Shown one piece after another: positions 46,847 through 56,082 of a DNA stretch of 64,000 bases. Each line of letters opens with the position of its first letter. The stretch's first letter is position 1. A program made the translations under genes and the position numbers. The stretch is from Lantana camara (lineage: Eukaryota > Streptophyta > Magnoliopsida > Lamiales > Verbenaceae), in assembly GCA_037501455.1 (NCBI GenBank), contig CM074857.1, positions 106,487,501-106,551,500 on the forward strand, written 5' to 3'. The notes beneath the pieces were generated by a model. It was not told the origin of the DNA and searched no databases. It saw only the letters and a list, made by a program, of their open reading frames with translations.

Positions 46847-48680
46847 GTAGCGCCCCCACTTTGCTGGTAGAGAGCGGCGCCCCAACCCCCACACTGAAGC
46901 ACCCCTCAAGTAATGGTGTGAGCCATCACTCAAGAAATACCCCAGCGAATGGTATGTCCATTAACGATTAACAATAACAGTGTTTAACAATGTGGCTTAT
47001 GCAGCGGAAAATCAGAGTATTTTAAAACTTTTCAAAACATGTGCGTGATGGCATATAAAGAAGCAAGTACTGATCGTTAAGCAGAAGAGACTATTAACAT
47101 TACTATATCAATTGAACATTATCACGGGAGCATATGATAGCAATTGTAGCAGTATCCAAGTAGCAGAAGGATTATTACAAAAGCATTAAAGCAAGGTATC
47201 AATGCAGCCATATAACATATGCAGAACACAAAATAGATTAATAAAGTAAAGTCCTGACTTAAACAAAATGAACACTCTAGAGCTTCAAGATACCTCTAGA
47301 CTGCGGCTGCAAGACCTGGAACCATGAGGCCAGAAAACAGGTAGAGGTATTAGTCAAAGTGACTAAGTGAGGGATATCTTTTAAAAGAAAGTACTTGAAT
47401 TAAACGTTTGGAGTGAAGTTCACAAGGTAAGACCTTTAATGCTTTGCTTTAATGAAGAACTTAAGAATAAGTTCAAGTGATAAAACCCTTTAATGCAATG
47501 TTATAAGAAATGAGAGTTTTCAAAACACTTTCATGAATGCTGTCACATGCGCACACATATGCTATGATTTGGTTCATATGATTTTCATAAAATGGGATAA
47601 GGGTAGGGAACAACTTTGCAAGATATGAACCAACTTTATGAAAACATTGATGCCCGCAAGCTAGATTTCTCCATCCTTACTCCAGAAAACATGACCATTA
47701 ATAGGGTGTCGAACCGAGATCAACAACACCCTAACACATACACACATGCACCATCCTCCACCAAGTTTCACTTCGGGGAGCGACCCCTAGGTGACCATTA
47801 ACCATTGATTTGGGAATAGATTTGCGGTCCATTCCCGACAATTGTCCTGACTTAACCAAACCTCCTGATTAAAGTTGGTGTCAATCGTCTAGTGTGGCGG
47901 CCGGTATTAGTGATGTCGTTGGCGCTCACCTCCCGAGCATCACCTCTACACATAACCGCCGGGCCCATACCATTAACCATTGATTGCTTGCACTATTGAT
48001 GACATCCAGAATAAATCCGAATGTATGAACCATTGAACATATGCATTGAACCATTGATGTAATACTTTGAAAACATGAACCATTGATGCATTACTTTGAA
48101 AACATTGAACCATTGATGCATTACTTTGAAAACATGATCCATTGATGCATTACTTTGAAAACATGAACTATTGATGTTGTACTTTGAAAACATCTACCCT
48201 TGATCAATGAATATGGATAGGTCTGGGTTCTTTGAAGAATCATCCCTATAAAGGGTATTTCAAAACAAGAATGGTAAAGCACTAGGCTTTGAGTTTCAAA
48301 ATAATTGAATCTATAAGTATTCATGGTTCCAGTTGAAAATATTTTTAACCTCACCTATTAGTAACAGTAGGTAGGATAGATTATGCAGTGCCCTGGGGAT
48401 TCTAGTGCTCAACCTTAACTCCTGTAAGTGTGTACTAAGGTGAGCTTAAGAACTAAGACACACTTCTATAACGATGCACATAAACATATAAAACAAGTAC
48501 AGAACATGTAATGACAAGAGAGTAATACCATTTAAGGTATTAGAGAAGGATAACACACAAAGGAATCCTTAAAGTGAGTTATCATTAACGTGTGACTATG
48601 ATCTTACCATAATCGATTAGGAATTAATCAAATTATGAATCCTAAACGTATACCTTAAGGTTATAAAACAAGTCTGATCG
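46847..48680 (-). repeat. Tekay-like LTR fragment, minus orientation
   Basis: Starts TGTAGCGCCCCC on plus, similar to the complement of the end of the 6171-9297 solo LTR. On the minus strand a segment near 47380-47290 (TATCCCTCACTTAGTC then CTCTACCTGTTTTCTGG and CAGGTCTTGCAG) parallels 8755-8815 of that LTR. The other end is not seen. The 3.34-kb inverted-LTR element inserts at 48681, and the LTR may resume at 52022. No gene is credible. Confidence 0.5.
48048..48192 (+). repeat. 30-bp tandem repeat, five copies
   Basis: A unit of the form GAACCATTGATGCATTACTT followed by TGAAAACAT repeats about five times with small changes. It sits inside the LTR fragment. Short ORFs on the minus strand here only reflect the repeat. 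Confidence 0.85.
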
Positions 48681-49387
48681 TGTCAAAATCTGGGCTCTGT
48701 ACGGGGCTGCAGATTAGGACGCTAAATCACCCAAGATATTTGTAATGTGTGGGGAACTCCGACGCTTCCTCCAACTGAAAAGGTAGAACAAACGTGAGCT
48801 CAAAAGCCAAGACGGGGAAGAGTGGGGGTTGGACCCGTTTTGGCACTCCGACGCTCAAGTCAGCTCAAGCTCTCGGTCGAAAAATGCTAGAGTTAAGAGT
48901 TTTGGACGTGAAAAAGAGCTTACCTTTGGCCCTCGCAGGGCGAGGCTTTTATAGGGTGAAGATGGACTTCGCGGGAGCAAGTACACCTCCCAGAAAGTGT
49001 GGATCTGGTTGGGAGGAGAGAGTCTTGGCCTCTGGCCGGAACAGTGCTTTTCCAGCCAAAGCACTGTTCGCCTGCTCCTGCCAGGATCCCTGACACTGTA
49101 CTGAGCGCGGCTGCAATTAATGCGGCCAGCCGTAGGTGGTACTCGCATTGAATGCGGTTGTCCGGTAGTGATCGGGTCGGGATTCCGCTGGGTCGCGCCT
49201 TTCTCTGGAGTGAAAGGAGACCCTAGATCGCGGGAGACCGCCGCCAAACCAGGACTTGTGGTCTTCGGCCAAGTAGTGGGTCGATGATCGCCTAAGCGGC
49301 TCGGTCGCGGAAAGCTTACGAGGCATAGGCTGCTATCTGGCAATGACATCTGGCGCTCAATCAGACTCCCTGATTTTCCCCTTATCA
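48681..49387 (-). repeat. 707-bp LTR, inverted partner A
   Basis: On the minus strand it begins TGATAAGGGG and ends TTTTGACA. It is the inverted counterpart of 51315-52021, with the same length of 707 bp and few differences. TATA-type CTATAAAAGC lies at about 48954-48945 on the minus strand. Its U3 (start) side faces inward and its U5 (end) side faces outward. Confidence 0.8.
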
Positions 49388-50703
49388 TCTTGGCCCTCTC
49401 GGCTTGTTTCTTCTTCAACAGGCGATCCACGGCTTTGGCTCGTCCAGCTACCATTATCGACCCTGTACATGGGGGAAAAAATAAAGTTCAGCGGGCAGAG
49501 TTAGAAATCAATGCGGTAAAGAAAAGATGAAGTCAGGGAAGGGAACGTGCTTGGCCTAAGGGTATTGAGGGTGTAGTTACCCATTCTGAAATCAATGTGT
49601 CTCCGTGTCCCCGGGGCCAACCCCAAGTTAATTAGCAGATGGGTGTTCGTGAAGATCCCTGTATCCAGGGGATGCACCCCCCTCAGTGCAGCTAACAAGG
49701 TGTTGGGCCAGCGTACCGGACCCCTCTCCAACCTTACCTGGGCCACGTCATTCCAGGAGGTGTGTTCTAGGCCGTTCCACCCGTCTGTGTATCTCAGGAA
49801 GACAAACTTCTTTTTCCAATCCACGCCATGAGAGGACTTCTCGGTGTCAAAAATCTTATTCCCCGACCGAGATTGCAACTTCACAAACCCCCTCCTGTTG
49901 GGGGAAGCAGCTGAGTCGACGGAAGCTACGAATAGTTCCGCAAAATGCTCCACGCATTCAACCTGACCCAAGATCTTCATCAAGGACCTGAACGCTGTTA
50001 CCATCGCATGACCGTTTGGGAGCAGTTGAATGGGGCTGATCTGGAGATGATTAAACAGAGACACCTGGAAAGGGGAGAGAGGGAGTCGGAATCCATATTC
50101 AATGGCCTGCAGGGACATGGCGATACACCCTTCAGGTGGTGCTCCCATGTGTTCATCTTTGTTGGGAGTAAAAACTTCGCAACGGTCGTCCAAATCTCTC
50201 CAGCCGGTCAGCCTCTTCAGGGCGGTGGTCCTCTCCGACCCATACACCTCGGCCCTAAACTCGTAATAGTGTTTCTGGCATTTTTGCTGCCCTCTCCTTT
50301 TCGCCTTCCCCTTCTGGGGCCCCCGCTCAACATCCGAAGCTGCGCCGCCGCGACCTTCTTCCTCCAACGACATCTCCTCAATCTCAGCGGCCGTATCCTC
50401 TACAACTTCGTTGTTTACTTCGTCTCGCATTCTACCACCGCTTAATGGGACGGATTCAGCTTCTACAGAACTTTCACTGTCGGCCGATTCCCTCAGAACC
50501 GATCCGGTGGCCTCCTCCGCCGGGTTCCTGAAATACATTGTCACAGTGGGATCCTCCCACCTAGCTCTCCCTGGAGCTTTAACCCCTATGCATTCTATTG
50601 ACACCTCAGGGTCCGACGGAATGTCCCGCGGACCGTAGCTTCTCACTTGCTCATTTGGGGGTTGGCTCTCGGCAGGCCCGGAGACGTTCCTCTTGGGAGC
50701 CAT
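49388..50703 (-). CDS. Tat-element additional ORF (putative gypsy-type transposon domain)
   Basis: The likely start is the ATG at 50703 (MAPKRNVSG); an upstream in-frame ATG at 50820 also exists. Exon 1 runs to 49581. A GT-AG intron (49580-49463) gives exon 2 from 49462, which encodes a basic, coiled-coil-like KAVDRLLKKKQAERAK and runs straight into LTR A. An acidic, Ser-rich N-terminus leads to a domain with GCIAMSLQAIEYGFRLPLSPF and VSLFNHLQISPIQLLPNG. I associate this with the 'putative gypsy type transposon' family, carried antisense near the 3' end of some Tat-lineage elements. Function unknown. The C-terminus is replaced by LTR sequence, so the gene is broken by the rearrangement. Confidence 0.6.
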
Positions 50704-50879
50704 TTCTAGGATGTGAGGGAGAAAGGAAGAGGGGAGAGATCTGGGATTGAAAAGCGTACCTCGAGAATGTGCTTGCGAATTCTCCCGGAGTGCGTTTTGA
50801 CAGAGTCTGGTGGAGGGCAAAAGTCACTTCAAATCTAGGGTTTGCTCTTGTGAAAGGCGTGGAAGGGAGAAAAACCGCC

Positions 50880-50960
50880 TAAGTCACCAATTTATAGCAA
50901 CGTTTCAACTAGGCGTGGTTATCCCTTCCCACGTGGCCATAAATTAGTATACTGGGGAAG
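50880..50960 (-). promoter_or_regulatory. Candidate promoter of the additional ORF
   Basis: On the minus strand TTGCTATAAATTGG (about 50905-50892) lies about 190 bp before the MAPKRN start. About 40 bp further upstream is a CCACGTGG palindrome (50930-50937), a G-box core. This supports separate transcription of the ORF, as proposed for antisense ORFs of Tat elements. Confidence 0.45.
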
Positions 50961-51314
50961 AACGTGGCCCCTTACCCCCAAAACGGCCGCCTGTAACCGA
51001 ACCTCAGAACCCGTGCTAGTCCCTCAAATTTCAAAAGTGTAATCATGACTCTGACAAAGGGAGTTTCCAGAGTTCCCCGCCCAGTGGGGCACAGTTAGCA
51101 TGCGTGCATGAGGCCACGCCTCATGTCTTGGGTCGAAATATATCTGGGGTCGAAGGAGGTTGGCTCGTCGAATCCTGGCTCGGACAGTTTTCCCAACGAT
51201 CCAGATCACCACAAGATCATCGCGACCCAGGCCTCCCCTTTTTACCCCAGCCAAAAAGCCTTCCCTGAGATCAGACACCACTCTTTTAATGGTGCCCGAT
51301 CTGGGGGGGAAAGA

Positions 51315-52021
51315 TGATAAGGGGAAAATCGGGGAGTCTGATTGAGCGCCAGATGTCATTGCCAGATAGCAGCCTATGCCTCGTAAGCTTTCCGCGACCG
51401 AGCCGCTTAGGCGATCATCGACCCACTACTTGGCCGAAGACCACAAGTCCTGGTTTGGCGGCGGTCTCCCGCGATCTAGGGTCTCCTTTCACTCCAGAGA
51501 AAGGCGCGACCCAGCGGAATCCCGACCCGATCACTACCGGACAACCGCATTCAATGCGAGTACCACCTACGGCTGGCCGCATTAATTGCAGTCGCGCTCA
51601 GTACAGTGTCAGGGATCCTGGCAGGAGCAGGCGAACAGTGCTTTGGCTGGAAAAGCACTGTTCCGGCCAGAGGCCAGGACTCTCTCCTCCCAACCAGATC
51701 CACACTTTCTGGGAGGTGTACTTGCTCCCGCGAAGTCCATCTTCACCCTATAAAAGCCTCGCCCTGCGAGGGCCAAAGGTAAGCTCTTTTTCACGTCCAA
51801 AACTCTTAACTCTAGCATTTTTCGACCGAGAGCTTGAGCTGACTTGAGCGTCGGAGTGCCAAAACGGGTCCAACCCCCACTCTTCCCCGTCTTGGCTTTT
51901 GAGCTCACGTTTGTTCTACCTTTTCAGTTGGAGGAAGCGTCGGAGTTCCCCACACATTACAAATATCTTGGGTGATTTAGCGTCCTAATCTGCAGCCCCG
52001 TACAGAGCCCAGATTTTGACA
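51315..52021 (+). repeat. 707-bp LTR, inverted partner B
   Basis: Begins TGATAAGGGG and ends TTTTGACA. Directly before it is a purine run (GGGGGGGAAAGA, 51303-51314), a good polypurine tract, so it is the 3' LTR of a plus-oriented element. CCCTATAAAAGCC lies at 51747-51759 and is followed at once by a GC-rich hairpin (CCTCGCCCTGCGAGG). The core CTGACTTGAGCGTCGGAG (51838-51855) is shared with the 3079-3888 LTR. Confidence 0.8.
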
Positions 52022-52173
52022 CGATCAAAGTCCATGAAAGAAACACATTTTGAAAAGATATTTTAGATCCCAGGTTTAGAAAACCTAGGTTCAAACGTCT
52101 AAGATCAAAGCTCAAGTTTTATTTCATTTTACTATTCAAAAGCACTATTCACAATTACTATTCTAGATTACTA
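52022..52173. other. Right flank of the inverted-LTR element
   Basis: Starts CGATCAAAGTCC; the left flank ends GTCTGATCG. A GATC is therefore present on both sides, one base away from each LTR end. Phrases like CACTATTCACAATTACTATTC suggest that this continues the interrupted LTR. Confidence 0.4.
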
Positions 52174-52350
52174 AGCTTGAGCCGGCTCGCAAGCCTTGAG
52201 CATCAAAGAAATAGGCTTGACCTTGGCTTGACACAAACCGATCTCGATTAAGCTTGGCTTGAGCTTGACATCGTTCGAGTTCGAGTCAAGCCAGCCTGAG
52301 CTCGGTTTGTGCGGCTCACAAGCCAGCTCGGCTCAGAACACACCCCTAAG
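52174..52350 (-). mobile_element. hAT-type MITE fragment (GAGCCGGCTCG-rich)
   Basis: Read on the minus strand it starts AGGGGTGTGTTCTGAGCCGAGC and is rich in GAGCC, GGCTTG and CGAGCTC words, the same style as the hAT element at 4647-5846. Only this terminal repeat is clear; the other end at about 52174 looks truncated. Confidence 0.4.
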
Positions 52351-53754
52351 TGGACTAGACTCCAAATTGAGTTTGCTTAGCCGACCGACATTCTCCCTTA
52401 GTTGAGAATTTTCTTTTTCTGGGCCGAGTTGAATTAAACCAACTCTTCTTGTCTTATTCCTTTGGGTAATGGCCCATGATTTGTCTTTGGGAATGGGCTG
52501 TAATTTAATTTGGTTGGTTGAACTTGCAGGCCTTCCTTTCCCTTTATTTATTTTATTTTTGTTTCGATTTGGGCTGCAACTTTTTCTCCTTTTTGGCAGC
52601 CCACAGTGTGGTTTTTTTTTTTTTTTTTTTTTTTTTTTCTGGTTTTGGCAAAGCCCACGCGAGACTTTCTTTGTTGGCCCAAGGAGATTAACTTCCCTTA
52701 CGCTTCTAATAAAACCCAGGCTGAGAATCCACCTATTGAAGATGGAAAGATTTCTGCTGTATCTCCTATTCAGCGAAACATGAGCGGGAAAGGGGAGATT
52801 CTTGTGAAGATTGCGTTCAAATTCTACTTATTTTTTTTCGCCGAACCCTTTCTCAATTTGCCTAAATAACTTTGAGAAGGAAAAGAAATCAAGCCCGTGC
52901 GCCTACTCGTGGAATTGAAGGCCTTCAAATTGAATTGTCAATTATTTCCTTCAATTTATTTTCTTTGCCCCCAAGTTTTATGTTTATGGAAATACATTTT
53001 TCCTTTTCGCGAAGCGCCATCTTCTATAAATGTTCGGTCGCCTCCATTCTTTCTTCACATCATATTTAATTGTTTGAGCATCGTACTCTGGCTTCGATTC
53101 GATTTGCGGGCGAAAATCTTGTAGGTGAGGGGGCGACTATTGTCTGGTGCAGAGAAACCGGTCTTCAAGCCCTTTCTTCCCTTTTGCCGAACCAAATTCC
53201 TCTTCTATATCAGGTGCTCAGGTGCCGGATTTAGGTGAAGAAGGAGAATTTGTGAGTCAAAGTTTGAATTTGGTTGGGAGAGAACTCAAATTTCCCATTT
53301 TTCTATCTTTTCGGTTTTCTGCCTTCAGATTTTCTTTGTCGTTGAATCAATGTTTGCTTCTGTCTCGCAGGTACCAGGATCTTGTCGGGAGTTTGAGAAT
53401 CGGTACCGTCTCTTCGACAGCCGACCGAATTACTTGACGCTCTTGTTTTTGTCCTTTTTCGTTGGTTTGAGCATGATAAAAGCAGCAGCAAGTATAGCTT
53501 GTGGATTTCATATATTTGCTTCTTCTGTTTCCCATTTTCTTGATGCAAATAGGATATCTGATATTTTTTCTTCCTTTCAACCTCACGTTTTTTAAATACC
53601 GGAATCAACAAGCTTTTCCCCCATCAGATTTTTGTTATCAAATTACACAGCTTTTTAATAAGGGAAATTGGGTCTTCCAATTTATTATACATATATCCTT
53701 TCAAAAAAAAATTTTTTTTTTTATTATACATATATGCATAGATAAATATATGAA

Positions 53755-53789
<35 letters not shown>

Positions 53790-54133
53790 TAATACGCGCC
53801 CCCAACTTTGATTAAAGTCACCAAAAGTCCACCCTTTGGGGACAAAAATAAATAACAGTTGCAATTTCATTGCACATTAATTAATGCGGCACCATCTTGA
53901 TTTGCAATAGTGCTGGGCACCACTAATTACTTGTCATCACATTATTAATTCCATGATGGCATAATGATCCAGTGACTTAGATATAGTCTTTTCTTGCAAT
54001 TCCATCATTCTATATCGCAAGATCATGAAGAATATGTGGTTCACTCTTTTTCTTTTTTCCTTCTCTTTTTGCATATATTTGTTGTAAATCACCTAACTCT
54101 GTGTCCTTTTTTTTTTGGGATTGATAGGTAATT
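52351..54133 (+). other. Non-coding leader/promoter region of the plant-mobile-domain ORF
   Basis: No long ORF. It contains a T27 run (52612-52638), a TATA box CTATAAATG at about 53024-53032, a 5'-UTR-like stretch with possible donor sites, and a (TA)n tract (53757-53783). It may include remains of the 3' LTR of the minus-oriented Tat element, but no LTR ends were recognised. Confidence 0.4.
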
Positions 54134-54570
54134 ATGGTGCACTTCAAAGATATCACTCTTGCCTTCGGAGTCAAACACCTGGTGTTTCTCGACGATAAGA
54201 AGGAAGAACTCGAGAAAGGCACGGCGTTAGTGGTTTGTCCTTGTCTCATCGGACCATATGTGGATAATCGGGGGAAGATGACGGTGCCCTTTCGCATCAA
54301 GGAGTGGTCGGATCGATTTGACTTGAGCAAAGCGTCGCAAGTGTGGGTTCTGCAAGTGGGTCATCATCAACACTCGAACGAACCGACTCATCTACCGACA
54401 CTAGGGTGAAGCATCATCGAAGGCAAGGCAAAGTGGGGAGACGACCTTCGGTTCGATGGCGAGTTCCACTACGTCGGCAGATATTGGGAGTGGATCGAGG
54501 ACATACTCAGCCTGTGCGAGGACAAATTGAAGTCGGCTCAAATATATGGCTTGGTGCGCGCCTTGCTGTG
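54134..54570 (+). pseudogene. Plant mobile domain ORF, N-terminal part
   Basis: The frame reads MVHFKDITLAFGVKHLVFLD, LVVCPCLIGPYVDN, MTVPFRIKEWSDRFDL and VWVLQVGHHQ. After a frame change near 54360 it continues as FHYVGRYWEWIEDILSLCED and LKSAQIYG. This matches the start of plant mobile domain (aminotransferase-like) proteins carried by Tat-lineage retroelements and some host genes. It is cut at 54570 by a solo LTR and resumes at 56083. The biochemical role of the domain is not settled. Confidence 0.65.
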
Positions 54571-55573
54571 TGATTTAAGTTAAACCAATCGTGCAAGTGT
54601 ACACTTAAGATATACGCATAGCACAACAGGATCGTATCCTTTTCTAATCTAAAGACCGGACGAGATCAAGTTGCTTATTAATCTACTAGAACAGAATTAA
54701 AATAACTAACTGAAATAAAATGCCATTAACTACTACCACGCGCGGATTAAATTCAGTAAACTAATTAGGCTGGGGAGTAATAGTTCATACATTCAGGATT
54801 CAATATAATACTCGTTTGACAAGTGTAATTCTACAACCTAGTCACTTAAATTTGTATTATCCACTCTCAAGGTATAACCAAGTGCTCAATTAAGCTCAAC
54901 GTTGCTCTCGCAATCATTAATGAATTAATTAAATCAACAAGACCAAGACTAGTGCAAATCAAATTCTAGCGGCTCGGCATGGAAAGCAATTTATCGTTGC
55001 ATAGATTAAGAACCAAAACTCTTTGCATTCCTAAAATCTACTAGTTATGAAAACCATCTCAATTACCATCAATCTCTCGATTCTCCGGTAATTCTAGATT
55101 ATGCTACAGGTGATCAGGCCATCGCACTTCAATTCAAATCAGTTTTCAAACTAAGAATTAACACAAGTCATTCAAGCATCATATCAAACACTTAACATGC
55201 ATTCATCATCACTCCCCTAGCCCTAGGGAATTAGCTACTCATAATTAAATCAAAACTCATAAAACTAAAAGAAATTGCATTAAAGAAATTCATGTTCATC
55301 AAGTCTAAACAAAGTCTCATAAACCAAACTCTAAACATTCAATAAACTCTGGAAAAACAAATCTAACATGAAAAAACGAATTAAAACCAAACTTAAAGGA
55401 ATTAGTTTGATAATTAAAGCAATAAATAAAACCGAAAAAATTGAAATTGCTTAAGAACTCGATCCTTTCGTCCTCTCGAAATTCTCTGAAAAACTCTTCC
55501 AAACCCTGTGTCTCTTCTCCCAAAACTAGGTCAAAAACCGAAGAACAACTCTTCAAAAGGACTCCAAAACAAA

Positions 55574-55582
55574 CTATAAATA
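55574..55582 (+). promoter_or_regulatory. LTR TATA box
   Basis: CTATAAATA in the 1.5-kb solo LTR, about 30 bp before the expected transcription start. The first hairpin begins 29 bp downstream of the box. Confidence 0.5.
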
Positions 55583-55610
55583 GCTCCAAAAAATTTATCT
55601 CGCCGACTCC

Positions 55611-55912
55611 GGTAACGGGCGTTACCATTTCATGCACAAACTGTGTTAACGCCCGTTACATGCATGAAATCGTATTTGCGCTTTTATAAGTGGTAACGGG
55701 CGTTACCACTTTCCTTCTGCCCAGGGGTAACGGGCGTTACCCCTCCTGCGCTAAAAATCTCTTCCTACTGCCTCTGGTAACGGGCGTTACCAGAGTTGTA
55801 CTGCCAGAAAGTAATGGGCGTTACTCCCATAATTCGTCAAAAGGTATGTGCTTGTGTCCGTTAACGGGGGTTACCAATCATGTACGTCCAAGGGATAACG
55901 AGAGTTACTCAT
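55611..55912 (+). repeat. Array of eight GTAACGGGCGTTAC palindromes (predicted hairpins)
   Basis: Core copies lie at about 55612-55625, 55645-55659 (inverted, one extra T), 55691-55708, 55727-55741, 55777-55791, 55811-55824, 55860-55874 and 55893-55909. The last three are increasingly degenerate. Stems extend beyond the core with complementary flanks that differ between copies: AAGTGG/CCACTT (55688-55711), AGGGG/CCCCT (55723-55744) and CTCTGG/CCAGAG (55772-55795). Copy 2 is framed by ATTTCATGCA and TGCATGAAAT. Spacing is 32-50 bp. Function unknown. Confidence 0.85.
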
Positions 55913-56082
55913 TTTTCCTCCAAAAATGCATGAATTCGCCTCGTTTCGCCGTTTCTTAACTCTAACCTCCAAAACACATAAATGGAGCAAAATAAACACA
56001 TAAACGCATCAAACGACACAAAAATATACTCTAATCAACGCTTAAATCCATGCGAATTTCACACTCAACACGCCTCACTGTT

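Larger units (their letters stand above)
54571..56077 (+). mobile_element. Probable solo LTR, 1507 bp, with hairpin array
   Basis: Starts TGATTTAAG and ends CGCCTCA. Flanks CTGTG (54566-54570) and CTGTT (56078-56082) form a 5-bp duplication with one mismatch, and removal rejoins the plant-mobile-domain frame. Near the start GTGCAAGTGTACACTTAAGA and GGATCGTATCC resemble the beginnings of many plant gypsy LTRs. A TATA box (CTATAAATA, 55574-55582) puts the transcript start near 55605, just ahead of an array of palindromic repeats (55611-55912). No gene inside. Confidence 0.6.

Noticed and set aside
47993..48354. Minus-strand ORFs with repeating Phe-Lys-Val-Met-His-Gln text
   Set aside because: They only reflect the 30-bp tandem repeat.
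51314..51847. 177-aa ORF in LTR B as a gene
   Set aside because: The same text reads through LTR A on the other strand. It is LTR sequence that happens to be open, with U3 and TATA inside it.
53147..53815. Small plus-strand ORFs of about 80-100 aa upstream of the plant mobile domain ORF
   Set aside because: They have no family resemblance, are rich in Phe/Ser from T-rich sequence, and sit in what looks like a leader with an AT tract.
55611..55912. CRISPR-like spaced repeat array
   Set aside because: The repeats are short, palindromic, variably spaced and decaying, and they lie inside a plant LTR. There is no cas gene, and the window is eukaryotic.
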